NCBI GenBank assembly: GCA_963848955.1
Contig: CAWKFQ010000017.1
Coordinates: forward strand, 372,001 to 436,000
DNA from: DASUPK01 sp963848955
GTDB taxonomy: Bacteria; Actinomycetota; Thermoleophilia; Solirubrobacterales; 70-9
DNA length: 64,000 bases
Direction of reading: 5' to 3'
The first letter of the stretch is position 1. Every line of letters starts with the position of its first letter. Positions 17,338 to 26,908 of the stretch are shown here, one piece after another. Both the position numbers and the translations under genes were made by a program. The notes below the pieces were generated by a model, which did no database searches, was not told the origin of the DNA, and worked only from the letters and a program-made list of their open reading frames with translations.

Positions 17338-18547
17338 CCTGTTCCGGAAGCGCCGCATGTGGCGCCGGACGCCGGACCTGAAGGATCGCTACGACGTCGT
17401 CATCATCGGGGGCGGCTCGCACGGCCTCTCGCTCGCCTACTACCTGGCCCGCGACCACGGGATCACCGACGTCTGCGTGCTGGAGCAGGGGTACATCGGG
17501 TCGGGCGCCGCTGGGCGCAACACGACCATCCTGCGCTCCAACTACAAGACGCTCGAGGGTGCCCGCTTCTACGACGCCTCGGTCCACCTCTACGAGGGAC
17601 TCTCCGCGGAGCTGCGGTTCAACCTCCTCTTCTCGCAGCAGGGGCACCTCACCCTGGCCCACACCGACCGGGCGATGTTCGTGATGAACGAGCGGGCGGA
17701 GGTCAACCAGCTGGAGGGGATCGACTCCAGGGTGATCGCACCGGAGGAGATCGCGCGCCTCGCGCCGGCGATGTCGCTCGCCCCCGACGCCGTCTATCCG
17801 GTGATGGGCGCCCTCTATCACCCGCCCGGCGGGATCATCCGCCACGACGCGGTGGTCTGGGGGCTCGCGAGCGGCGCGGACGCCGCCGGCGCCGAGATCC
17901 ACCCCTACCGGAAGGTCACGGAGATCCAGCGGTCCAACGGGCGCGCCACCGGTGTCGTCCTCGCCGACGGGCGCCGGATCGAGGCGGGCACCGTGGTCAG
18001 CACCACCGCCGGGTGGAGCTCGACGGTCGCCGCGATGGCCGGCGTGGAGCTGCCGATCACCACGCACATCCTCCAGGCCTTCGTGACCGAGCCGCTGAAG
18101 CCGCTGCTCGACATCGTCGTGGTCTCCTCCCAGATGCACGTCTACATCTCGCAGACCGACCGCGGCGAGTTCCTGGTCGGGGCCGAGATCGAGCCCTGGA
18201 CCACCTACCGCCAGCAGGGGACCCTGAACTTCCTCCAGGAGTGCTCGCGCCACACGCTCGAGCTCTTCCCGCAGCTGGAGCGCGCGCGGATCCTCCGGAG
18301 CTGGGCCGGGCTCTGCGACATCACGCCTGACTACAGCCCGATCCTCGGGCGCACCGAGGTGGACGGATTCCTGCTGAGCGCCGGGTGGGGAACCTACGGC
18401 TTCAAGGCGGCGCCGATCGTCGGCAAGACCCTGGCCGAGCTGATCGCCACGGACGAGGTCCCGGAGCTGATCGAGTCGTTCACTCTCGAGCGCTTCTACG
18501 CGGACCGGCTCGTGTCCGAGGTGGGGTCGGCGGCGGTCTCACATTGA
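17330..18547 (+). CDS. mgdA: Sarcosine-oxidase-type beta subunit; putative N-methylglutamate dehydrogenase MgdA
   Basis: A 405-residue FAD-dependent amine dehydrogenase/oxidase subunit. It has GxGxxG at IIGGGSHGLSLAYYL (about residue 27) and the SoxB segment GAAGRNTTILRSNYKT, a flavin-proximal region. The C-terminal FAD block is LCDITPDYSPILGRT with SAGWGTYGFKAAPIVGKTLA. It catalyses oxidation of an N-methyl group. The acceptor is the tetrahydrofolate bound by the alpha subunit. The position beside gmaS/mgs-like genes and formate-tetrahydrofolate ligase argues for N-methylglutamate as substrate. Sarcosine remains the alternative. Confidence 0.85.
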   Translation: MRDLFRKRRMWRRTPDLKDRYDVVIIGGGSHGLSLAYYLARDHGITDVCVLEQGYIGSGAAGRNTTILRSNYKTLEGARFYDASVHLYEGLSAELRFNLLFSQQGHLTLAHTDRAMFVMNERAEVNQLEGIDSRVIAPEEIARLAPAMSLAPDAVYPVMGALYHPPGGIIRHDAVVWGLASGADAAGAEIHPYRKVTEIQRSNGRATGVVLADGRRIEAGTVVSTTAGWSSTVAAMAGVELPITTHILQAFVTEPLKPLLDIVVVSSQMHVYISQTDRGEFLVGAEIEPWTTYRQQGTLNFLQECSRHTLELFPQLERARILRSWAGLCDITPDYSPILGRTEVDGFLLSAGWGTYGFKAAPIVGKTLAELIATDEVPELIESFTLERFYADRLVSEVGSAAVSH

Positions 18548-18563
18548 GAGAGGTGATGAGCAG

Positions 18564-20244
18564 ATGAAGACAAGCCTCGAGATCGCCCAGGAGGCGCAGC
18601 TCGAGCCGATCGACGCCCTCGGCGCTCGCATCGGGCTTCTCCCCGAGGAGATAGAGCCGTACGGGCGCTACAAGGCGAAGATCTCCCTGGACGCAATCGA
18701 CCGTCTCTCCGACAAGCCGGACGCCAAGCTCGTCTGCGTCGCGGGGATGACGCCGACGAGGGCGGGCGAGGGCAAGACCACCACCTCGGTGGGCGCTGAC
18801 CGAGGGGCTCGGGCAGATCGGCAAGAGCCCCGTCCTCTGCCTCAGGGAGCCCTCGCTGGGCCCCGTGTTCGGGATCAAGGGCGGCGCGGCCGGCGGCGGG
18901 CTCGCCCAGGTGGTTCCGATGGAGGACCTCAACCTGCACTTCACCGGCGACATCCATGCGATCGGCGCCGCCAACAACCTGCTCGCCGCACTCCTGGACG
19001 CGTCGATCCTCCACGGCAACCCCCACAAGATCGACGCGCTCAAGCGTGACCTGGAAGCGGGCGGTCGACGTGAACGACCGGGCCCTGCGAGCCGTCGCGC
19101 TGGGCCTGGGCGGCGCGACCAACGGTTACCCGCGTGAGAGCGGATTCGACATCACCGCCGCCTCCGAGGTGATGGCGATCCTCGCCGTGGCGCGCGACAT
19201 CCACGACCTCCGCAAGCGCCTGGGAAGGATCACCGCGGCCTACTCCCACGAGGGCGAGCCGGTGACGGCCGACGACCTGGGAGCGGCCGGAGCGATGACC
19301 GTGCTGCTGAAGGACGCGATCAAGCCGAACCTGATCCAGACGCTGGAGGGGCAGCCCTGCCTCATGCACGCCGGGCCGTTCGCGAACATCGCCCACGGGA
19401 ACTCGTCGCTGATCGCCGACCTGCTCGGCATGAAGCTGGGCGACTACGTGGTGACCGAGTCCGGCTTCGGCTCAGACATGGGAATGGAGAAGTTCATCGA
19501 CATCGTCTGTCGCAGGCCGGCGGCATCAGCCCAAGCGCCGTCGTCCTGGTGGCGACGGTGCGGGCGCTGAAGCACCATGGCGGCCTCGACGAGGGCGAGC
19601 AGGCGAGCAAGGCGCGGGCCGGCGACGCGATCGAGGCGGGAATGGCCAACCTGTACCGGCACCTCGGCATCGTCGAGGAGTTCGGCCTCCCGGCCGTGGT
19701 CGCGGTCAACCGCCGCCCGGAGGACACCGACGAGGAGGTCGAGCTGGTCAAGCGCCTGGCCGAGGAGGGCGGAGCGGCCGGCGCCGCGGTGAGCACCGGA
19801 TTCGCGGACGGCGGCAGGGGGACGGCGGAGCTGGCCGAGGCCGTGGTCGACGCCTGCGACTTGCCGAGTGACCTCCGTCCGCTCTACGAGGACGGGGATG
19901 GCGTCAAGTCCAAGATCGAGACCATCGGCACCCGCGTGTACGGCGCGACCGAGGTCGTCTACTACCTCGAGGCGGAGCGAAAGATCCAGCAGTTCACCGA
20001 TCAGGGGCTCGCCCATCTGCCCGTCTGCATGGCCAAGACGCCGCTCTCCCTCTCGGCCGATCCGGAGCTCCTCGGAGCCCCGACGGACTTCCAGCTCCCG
20101 GTGCGCGACGTCCGCGCCTACACGGGCGCTGGCTGGCTGGTGCCCCTCTGCGGCGCGATCCAGCAGATGCCGGGTTTGGGCAAGACGCCCGCCGCGCACA
20201 ACGTTGACATCGATGCGGAGGGCCGGACGGTTGGACTCTTCTAG
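18564..20244 (+). CDS. fhs: Formate-tetrahydrofolate ligase (three frameshifts)
   Basis: ATP-dependent interconversion of formate and 10-formyl-tetrahydrofolate. The reading starts MKTSLEIAQEAQLEPI after a GAGAGAGG ribosome site. It carries the P-loop AGEGKTTTSVG, then LREPSLGPVFGIKGGAAGGG, DLNLHFTGDIHAI, TVLLKDAIKPNLIQTLEG, FANIAHGNSS, ATVRALKHHGG and the terminus MPGLGKTPAAHNVD. The frame changes near 18797, 19045 and 19515. All segments together give a normal length of about 555 residues. It follows the mgd-like genes by 16 bases. In methylamine oxidation it can run backwards, releasing formate and ATP for formate dehydrogenase. Confidence 0.92.
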
Positions 20245-20252
20245 GCGGAGCG

Positions 20253-20871
20253 ATGGCTGAGCTCGGCAGCCGAGGCATCGCCGAGGCGCTCGACGCGCTG
20301 GCCTCGCCGGGGGAGCCGGCGGCCGCCGGTGTCGCCTCGGCGATCACCGCCGCGGCGGCAGCCGCGGCTGGTCGAGCTCGCCGCCGGCCTGGCCGCCAGG
20401 CGGGTCACCGAGCAGGGCCGGAATGACGAGGCCGACCGCATGCGCGAGCTCGCCCAGCAGGCCGGCAAGCTCAGGGTGCGTCTGCTGGCAGCCGGCGATG
20501 AGGACGCGCGCGCATACGCCGGGGTGACCAAGGCCCGTGAGGGACATGGGCGTGCCAGGGCGCTGGACCGCGCCAGCGACCCGCCACTTGCAATCGCTGA
20601 GGGCGCCGCCGCGGTCGCCGAGCGAGCCGCCGAGGTCGCCGATGCAGGCGACTGGAGCTTCACCGCCGACGCGGTCGTCGCCGGGGAGCTGGCGGCGGCG
20701 GCGGCGCGCGGATGCGCCCAGCTGGTCGAAGCCAATCTCGCGAGAGAACCCGGCGATCCCCGCCCCGCACGCGCCCGTGCCGCTGCGGACCTCGCCGATC
20801 GCGCCAGCCGCAATGCCGCGGACGGCGCCGCCCGGACGAGGCGGTCCGCGGTGGATTCCGCGACGGGCTGA
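20253..20871 (+). CDS. fchA: FchA/cyclodeaminase-family protein, putative methenyl-tetrahydrofolate cyclohydrolase (frameshifted)
   Basis: A mostly helical protein of about 205 residues resembling formiminotetrahydrofolate cyclodeaminase. It starts MAELGSRGIAEALDALASP and continues LVELAAGLAARRVTEQGRN. The conserved centre is LRVRLLAAGDEDARAYAGV, followed by ASDPPLAIAEGAAAVAERA. Members beside fhs generally act as 5,10-methenyl-tetrahydrofolate cyclohydrolase. The frame shifts near 20350 in an alanine-rich stretch. It begins eight bases after fhs, completing the methenyl- to formyl- to formate part of the pathway. A methylene-tetrahydrofolate dehydrogenase is not in the window. Confidence 0.72.
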
Positions 20872-20883
20872 GGCCCGCGCGCA

Positions 20884-21657
20884 TTGGCTACGCTCGCGCC
20901 TGTGTCTCGGCCGTCGCTGGTGGACGTGGCGGAAACCGCGCTGCGGCAGCGGCTGGCGCCCGGCCGGGCTCGACCCGGGGATCGCCTGCCGCCCGAGAAG
21001 GAGCTGGCAGATTCACTCGGCGTCTCCAGAGGAACCCTGCGCCTCGCGTTGGAGCGCCTCGAAAGCAACGGCGAGGTGAACCGGCGGCAGGGCAGCGGCA
21101 CCTTCGTCGGCCGCGTTGCGATGCCGGCCGCCTTCAGTGAGGGCCTCGAGGTGCTCGAGTCCTATGCCTCGCTGGCGCGCCGCCAGGGCAAGCAACTGAC
21201 CGCCCGAGACATCTCCATCGAGCAGGCGCGACTGCCCGGCTACGTCGCCGAGGAGCTGGGGGTCCGCCGCGGAGTCAAGGCGCCGCTGATCCAGCGGACT
21301 CTGGTTGCCGACGGAACGGTGGCCGCCCACATGCGGGACATCGTCCATCCCGAGATCACCCTGCCACCCGCCGACGAGCTCCGCTCGGCTCTGGAGTCGG
21401 GCAAGATGATGCTCGACGTCCTCGTCGAGCACGAGGTGCCGATCGCCTTCGCGAGAACGCATGTGAACCCCCGGCTCGTGGAACCGGACAGCCGGGTGGG
21501 GCAGGCGCTCGACACGACGCGGCTCACCGCGACGCTGGAGCTGGTCGAGGTCATGCACCTGGCGGAAGGCGAGGCGGTGCAGTATTCGACCGAGGTATTC
21601 CCGCCCGGCTCACTCGACCTGCACGTGATGCGGAGCCTCGCTCAGGTCCAGGGGTAG
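20884..21657 (+). CDS. GntR-family (HutC/UTRA) transcriptional regulator
   Basis: A 257-residue regulator. The N-terminal winged helix-turn-helix (PEKELADSLGVSRGTLRLAL, then RRQGSGTFVGR, residues 30-80) is followed by a UTRA ligand-binding domain typical of the HutC subgroup (about residues 90-250). It is the last gene of the mgd-fhs operon and converges on the second amine cluster, so it is a good candidate to control one or both. The ligand could be an amine or a glutamyl derivative, but that is inference. The start is uncertain: TTG at 20884 or GTG at about 20902 (MSRPSLVDV). Confidence 0.82.
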   Translation: MATLAPVSRPSLVDVAETALRQRLAPGRARPGDRLPPEKELADSLGVSRGTLRLALERLESNGEVNRRQGSGTFVGRVAMPAAFSEGLEVLESYASLARRQGKQLTARDISIEQARLPGYVAEELGVRRGVKAPLIQRTLVADGTVAAHMRDIVHPEITLPPADELRSALESGKMMLDVLVEHEVPIAFARTHVNPRLVEPDSRVGQALDTTRLTATLELVEVMHLAEGEAVQYSTEVFPPGSLDLHVMRSLAQVQG

Positions 21658-22890
21658 GGCCCCGAGGAAGCCAGATGGGTCTCCCCGCGGATGAAGCGGG
21701 AGAGCCTGTACGCATCGAGGCCGGGCTCGCCCCCGAGGACGTCGTCGGCGGCCAGGCGGCCGAGCGCGAGCATCTTGAAGCCGTGGCCCGAGTCCACGAT
21801 CGCGTAGGCGTTGGGCAGCACCCAGTCGCAGACCGGGTAGTTGTCGGGCGTGTGGGCGACGATCCCGCCCGCGGGAGTGACCTGCCACTCCCCGCTGCGC
21901 CCCCTGAAGCGCCCAAAGGCGGCCGCCAGTCCCGACTCGAAGAACTCGGCAAAGCCGGCCTCGGCCGCGTGCGCCGGGTTGTCGGGGCCGTACGGGTCGA
22001 GCTCGGGATCGGAGAGCAGTACGGGCAGCCCGCCTCCCGTGACCCCGGTACCGGTCCGGCCCAGGTGGAAGTAGATCCCCCAGGCGCCCGGCAGCAGCTC
22101 CCGCCCGTCGCGGTCGGAGCGCAGGCCGCCGGCCTGGTCGAGGTGGACGACGGGGGCCTCGCGTCCCGCGCGCCCGCCAAGGCCGGTCCCCGGGAGCGCG
22201 AACTGGCCCTCCTGCGCCTTCCAGTAGTCGATCAGCGGCCGGGCCTCTCCTCCAGCCAGCTCGACCTCGGCGGGCAGGCCCAGCATCTCCCAGAGCTGGG
22301 CCGCCCAGGGGCCGGGCGCTGCGACGACCGCCTCGCATTCGAGCCTTCCCTCCGAGGTGACCACGGCCTCCACCCCATCGGCGACGAGCTCGAAGCCCGT
22401 CACCTCGACGCCCTCGGCGATGCGCGCCCCCGCGGCGCGCGCCCGCTCGGCCAGGTGCCGCACGGTCTGCATCGCATCCGCCCAGCCGCCCCGGCTCTCA
22501 TAGAGGACGCCCTCGACGGGGGCCTCCCAATCGGGCCAGGTCCAGGTCAGGTACTCGCGGCAGCCGTGCCGCGCCGACCACGAGCTCTGACTCGTATCCG
22601 GCGTCCTCATGCTGTTCGCGGATCGCCACCAGATCCTCGACCTGAGCCCCAGGCACCGCGGCCAGGTAGCCGACCTGCCTGAACCCGTAGCCGGCGGGGT
22701 CCTCCTCGAACATCTCGACCGACTGCCGGATCAGGTCCGTGACCGCCGGCGAGCGGTAGTAGTTGCGCACGATCCCGCCGGCGATGCCCGAGGCGCCGGC
22801 GCCGATCCGGTCCTTCTCCAGGACGAGCACGTCGGCGCCGCGCTCCGCCAGGCGCCAGGCGGCGGAGAGGCCGTGGACGCCGCCGCCCAC
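21642..22890 (-). CDS. DadA/SoxB-like FAD amine oxidoreductase A (frameshifted)
   Basis: FAD-dependent oxidoreductase of the glycine-oxidase/sarcosine-oxidase-beta group. The N-terminus reads VGGGVHGLSAAWRLAERG with IGAGASGIAGGIVRNYY. The C-terminus reads GIVAHTPDNYPVCDWVLPN and ends SSGPYPWT. The two parts are in different frames, joining near 22580. No clear ATG is visible. GTG at 22890 is the only start in frame, and the glycine-rich motif begins right at it, so a few codons may be lost. It is a paralogue of the following upstream gene (FAD oxidoreductase B). It probably oxidises an N-alkyl amino acid made by the second synthase cluster. Confidence 0.7.
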
Positions 22891-22911
22891 GACGACGTGG
22901 CTCGCGCTCCC

Positions 22912-24202
22912 TCAGCTCCACGGGTAGGGGCTGCTCGAGACCGGGTGCAGGTCGCCGGTCTCGAAGCGCTCGAAGCGGAAGGGGTGAAGGAGGGAGGAGT
23001 GCTCGCCCTGAAGCACCCGGGCGATCTCCCGTCCGACGGCGATCATCTTGTAGCCGTGGTTCGAGTCGGCGGCCACGTAGACGTTCGGCAGCATCCGATC
23101 GAAGACGGGGAAGTTGTCGGGGCTGAAGGCTCCGGCTCCCCCGGACCGCTCCTGGACGTAGCTGGCGCGGCAGCCCTGGAACCGCTCCATGCAGTGGGAG
23201 AGCGCCGCGCACCAGAGATCGGGGAACCCCGGCTCCACGCTGCCGGTCGGATAGGGGTCCACCTCGAAGCTGTCACCCACGGTCAGGGGCTGGGCGCCCC
23301 CCTGGACCGTCCGCCGGTCCGGCTTCACGTAGATCCCCCACGGCTGGTCCGTGACCAGCTCGCCGTCGTCGGCGATCAGAGGGCGATGGGAGTCGACGTG
23401 CAGTACCGGCGACTCGCGCCCATCGTCCGTGCTCAGCGTCGAGGGCGGCAGGGCCACCTCCCCCTCCTGCAGGTACCAGTAGGTCCACATCGGGAGGTCG
23501 CGATCGACGGACCCGTCAGGTCGGCGCACATCGATGCGGCCGGGTTGCCCGAGCATCTCCCAGAGGGAAGCGATCCACGGGCCGACGGCGACCACGACCT
23601 GGTCCACGCGGACGTCGCCGGCGGTGGTCTCGACGCGCTCGACGGCGCCCGAGCCGTCCAGGGAGAAGCCGGTGACCTCGACGCCCTCGACGATCGTCGC
23701 CCCGGCGGCGCGGGCCTTGTCGGCCAGGCCCAGCATCGACTCGCGGTTGAAGGCGAAGCCGCCGGCGCGCTCGTGGAGGCAGACGGTCAGCCCGTCGGCG
23801 CGCCAGTCCCCGAACAGGCCCCGCATGTGGGCGGCCACCTCGTCCTCTCCTGTGTGGAGCTCCGACGGGTAGCCGATCCGCTGCTGGCGCTCGAATACCT
23901 CCGAGAGCTCATCCTCCTGGGCGGGCGGGCCGAGCGCGACGTACCCGGAGCCGTGATAGCTGAGGGCATCGGGATCGGACTCCCAGATCTCGACGCAGGC
24001 CGCCATCAGCTCCTGCATGGCCGGCTGGAAGTAGTTGTTCCGGATCACCCCGCAGGCGATCCCCGAGGCGCCCGCCGCGACCCCGGCCTTGTCGACGACC
24101 AGCGCCTCCTCTCCCGCTATCGGCCAGGTGCCAGGCGGTGGACAGCCCGTGGACGCCGGCGCCGATCACCAGATGGCGCGCGGAGTCGGGCAGCGCCGGC
24201 AT
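22912..24202 (-). CDS. DadA/SoxB-like FAD amine oxidoreductase B (frameshifted)
   Basis: A paralogue of oxidoreductase A. It starts MPALPDSARHLVIGAGVHGL (FAD-binding GxGxxG) and continues after a shift near 24110 as VIRNNYFQPAMQELMAACVE. The flavin-contact end is GGAGAFSPDNFPVFDRMLPN and ADSNHGYKMIAVGREIA. It closes with SSSPYPWS, nearly the same tail as its paralogue. Two tandem copies could form a heteromer or act on mono- and di-substituted amines. It lies a few bases after the 147-residue unknown gene, on the same transcript. Confidence 0.72.
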
Positions 24203-24211
24203 CAGCTCAAC

Positions 24212-24655
24212 TCAGTGCTCCGGGGGCTCCCAGCCCTCGAGCACCGGTGGCCTCCAGTCGTCGCCGACGGTCTTCGAGTCGCGCACCCAGGGGCCGAGCT
24301 CGGGCTGGGGAAACTTGGCGTGCGGGCCCTTCAGCCGGATGCCGTACGAGTTGCCGGAGGTGAGGTGTGCGATCAGCACCTTCCGCGCGATCTCGTTCTC
24401 GCGTCCCTCAGGGATCGGGAAGTAGATCCGCAGGAAGGAATTCGAGTAGCGGTCGAAGACGGCGGGAGTCCCCTCCTCCTCCAGCAGCTCGACGTCCTCG
24501 AGCCAATTGAGGTCCTTGCCAGGCGTGGCCGCATCGAGGTCGATGCCCTCGACCAGGGAGATGTCCTCCTGGTACGGAAAGCGCTTGCCGGAGAGGTACT
24601 CCGCGTCGATCGAGACGACCTTCTCCGGCTCGCGGACCTCGTCGGCGCGGGTCAC
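24212..24655 (-). CDS. Conserved-looking 147-residue protein of the second amine cluster, unknown
   Basis: A soluble protein of 147 residues starting VTRADEVREPEKVVSIDAEY and ending VLEGWEPPEH. It is acidic, with many aromatic and proline residues (FLRIYFPIPEGRENEIARKV, GPHAKFPQPELGP). It has no membrane segment, cysteine pair or nucleotide motif. The GTG start overlaps the upstream TGA (GTGA), so it is translationally coupled to the FMN synthase subunit and probably works with it. I do not recognise a family. The first amine cluster has no equivalent gene, which makes it a marker of the second pathway. Confidence 0.7.
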   Translation of the reverse strand: MTRADEVREPEKVVSIDAEYLSGKRFPYQEDISLVEGIDLDAATPGKDLNWLEDVELLEEEGTPAVFDRYSNSFLRIYFPIPEGRENEIARKVLIAHLTSGNSYGIRLKGPHAKFPQPELGPWVRDSKTVGDDWRPPVLEGWEPPEH

Positions 24656-26112
24656 TGGCCGTCCTCCGCGCCCGTGCGCGCCGCGTCCGGGATGTAGTCC
24701 ACCGGATTCTCGAGGTACTGGTCGAGCAGGGTGCGGATCTCGTCGAGCGCGCGCTCCTCGGTGACGCCGGGGATGTACTCCGTGCCGGCCAGGGGCACCC
24801 GCGCCATGGCGGAAGCCTCGACGGTGAGCGCGGCGAGGTCCTCGGGCTCGAGGTTGTGAACGCTCGTCTTGCCGCAGGCCCGGGCCAGCATCTGGACCTC
24901 GAGCGTCAGGGCGTGCAGGAAGTTGAAGACGCGCTGCGCCGCCTCGTCGACGTCGAGCCGCTTGCGCAGCTCGGGGTCCTGCGTGGTGATCCCGACCGGG
25001 CATCGCCCGGTGTGGCAGTGGTAGCACTGGCCGGCCGGGACGCCGACGGTCCCCTCGTAGTCGGTGACGCCGGGGATCTCCTTGTTGCAGTTGAGCGCCA
25101 TCAGCGCCGAGTGCCCGATCGCGATCGCGTCGGCGCCGAGGGCAAGGCACTTCGCGACGTCGCCGCCGTTGCGAATCCCGCCGGCGACGACCAGGTCCAC
25201 GTCGTCGGAGAGTCCGACGTCCTCCAGCGCGCGGCGCGCCTCCGGGATCGCGGCCAGCAGCGGGATCCCGGTCTCCTCGGCGGCGATGTGCGGGCCCGCG
25301 CCGGTACCACCCTCAGCACCGTCCAGATAGATGATGTCGGGGCCGCACTTGGCGGCCATGCGGACGTCGTCGTAGACCCGTGCCGCGCCCAACTTGAGCT
25401 GAATCGGGACCTCGTAGTTGGTGGCCTCCCGGGTCTCCTGAACCTTCAGCGAGAGGTCGTCGGGACCGAGCCAGTCCGGATGGCGCGCGGGCGAGCGCTG
25501 GTCGATGCCCGCCGGAAGGCTCCGCATCTCGGCGACCTGTTCGGTCACCTTCTGGCCCATCAGGTGCCCGCCGACCCCGACCTTGCAGCCCTGGCCGATG
25601 AAGAACTCGATCCCGTCGGCCAGCATCAGGTGATGGGGGTTGAAGCCGTAGCGGCTCTGAATCACCTGGTAGTACCACTTGGTCGAGAGGTCGCGCTCGG
25701 GCGGGATCATCCCTCCCTCTCCCGAGCAGGTCGCGGAGCCGGCCATCGAGGCGCCCTTGGCGAGGGCCATCTTGGCCTCGAGCGACAGCGCGCCGAAGCT
25801 CATGCCGGTGATGTAGACGGGGATGTCGAGCTCGAGCGGCTTCTTCGCGAATCGGCTGCCGAGGACCGTCGTGGTGTCGCACTTCTCCCGGTAGCCCTCG
25901 ATCACGAAGCGGGTCAGGGTTCCGGGCAGGAAGATCAGGTCGTCCCAGCCGGGAAGCTTCTTGAACATCGAGAAGCCGCGCATCCGGTAGCGGCCGAGCT
26001 CGGCCTTCATGTGGATGTCGTTGATCACCTCGGGCGTGAAGATCGGGCTGCGTCCGATCACCTCGCGCCCCGCCGGAGCCTCCCCTGACGCGTCCTTGCT
26101 CTGCTCCGCCAT
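24652..26112 (-). CDS. FMN glutamate-synthase-like subunit of the second amine cluster
   Basis: A 486-residue paralogue of the MgsC-like protein. It has IYITGMSFGALSLEAKMALA, SGEGGMIPPERD, FFIGQGCKVGVGGHLMG, KLGAARVYDDVRMA and VVAGGIRNGGDVAKCLALGADA. Unlike the first-cluster protein it keeps the [3Fe-4S] cysteines in CYHCHTGRCPVGITTQDPEL. That makes electron input, as in true glutamate synthase, possible. It is transcribed between the GXGXG subunit and the unknown 147-residue gene. N-alkylglutamate synthesis is inferred from gene order; a split NADPH- or ferredoxin-dependent glutamate synthase is the main alternative. Confidence 0.85.
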   Translation of the reverse strand: MAEQSKDASGEAPAGREVIGRSPIFTPEVINDIHMKAELGRYRMRGFSMFKKLPGWDDLIFLPGTLTRFVIEGYREKCDTTTVLGSRFAKKPLELDIPVYITGMSFGALSLEAKMALAKGASMAGSATCSGEGGMIPPERDLSTKWYYQVIQSRYGFNPHHLMLADGIEFFIGQGCKVGVGGHLMGQKVTEQVAEMRSLPAGIDQRSPARHPDWLGPDDLSLKVQETREATNYEVPIQLKLGAARVYDDVRMAAKCGPDIIYLDGAEGGTGAGPHIAAEETGIPLLAAIPEARRALEDVGLSDDVDLVVAGGIRNGGDVAKCLALGADAIAIGHSALMALNCNKEIPGVTDYEGTVGVPAGQCYHCHTGRCPVGITTQDPELRKRLDVDEAAQRVFNFLHALTLEVQMLARACGKTSVHNLEPEDLAALTVEASAMARVPLAGTEYIPGVTEERALDEIRTLLDQYLENPVDYIPDAARTGAEDGQ

Positions 26113-26122
26113 CGTGGTCCTC

Positions 26123-26908
26123 CTAGAGAACGAGCTTGCGCTCGCTCGGTTCGAGGTTGTCGTAGTTGTAGAGCTTCTTGCCCGACACGAATTTGCGCAG
26201 GTCAGGCGGCCTCCCGAGCCCGTAGATCGAGAACTTGCGCTCGACCAGCTCGGTGTCCTCGTCCGTCCAGTCGGCCTCCACGCAGTCGATGCCGAGGGAG
26301 GCGATCTCGCCCCCGACGTAGATGGTGCCGTCGTACATCGAGTCCCCCAGCCCGTGGCCGACGTCGCCGAGGATGATCTGGCGCCCCCGCTGCAGCATGA
26401 AGCCGGTCATCGAGGCGGCGTTGCCGAGCACGATGATGGTGCCGCCCTTCTGATCGATCCCGGTCCGCGCGCCGACGTCACCCTTGACGACCAGGTCGCC
26501 ACCCCGCAGCGCCGCGCCCGCCAGCGAGCCGGCGTTGTTCTCGACGATGACGACGCCGGACATCATGTTCTCGGCCACCGACCAGCCGACGCGCCCGGTG
26601 ATCTCGACCTCGGGCCCGTCGATCAGCCCGCAGCCGAAGTACCCCAGGCTGCCCTCGAACCGGATCCGGCAACGGGCCAGGATCGCCACGCCGAGGGAGT
26701 GACGGGCGCTCGGATCGCGCACGGTCACGTCGGTGACGCCCTCCTCGTAGATCAGCCACCGCAGCTCGGCGTTGATCTTGCGCGTGGTCATGTCGCGAGC
26801 CTCGATCACTGCGCTCTGCCCGTCGATCTTCGCCTGCTTCGGAATGGAGTCGTCGAGCTCGACGAGCCCGCGCTCGTCCATGCGGGGCTGCTCGCTCACC
26901 TGCTCCAC
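26123..26908 (-). CDS. GXGXG-domain subunit of the second amine cluster
   Basis: A 261-residue beta-helix subunit. The GXGXG repeats are GYFGCGLIDGPEVEITG, GWSVAENMMSGVVIVENNAG, AALRGGDLVVKGDVGARTG and GFMLQRGRQIILGDVGHGLG. It is longer than the first-cluster version because of an extra N-terminal part (SIPKQAKIDGQSAVIEARD) and ends EPSERKLVL. The start at 26908 overlaps the end of the glutaminase gene by 13 bases. It probably forms a complex with the genes on either side. Confidence 0.85.
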   Translation of the reverse strand: MEQVSEQPRMDERGLVELDDSIPKQAKIDGQSAVIEARDMTTRKINAELRWLIYEEGVTDVTVRDPSARHSLGVAILARCRIRFEGSLGYFGCGLIDGPEVEITGRVGWSVAENMMSGVVIVENNAGSLAGAALRGGDLVVKGDVGARTGIDQKGGTIIVLGNAASMTGFMLQRGRQIILGDVGHGLGDSMYDGTIYVGGEIASLGIDCVEADWTDEDTELVERKFSIYGLGRPPDLRKFVSGKKLYNYDNLEPSERKLVL

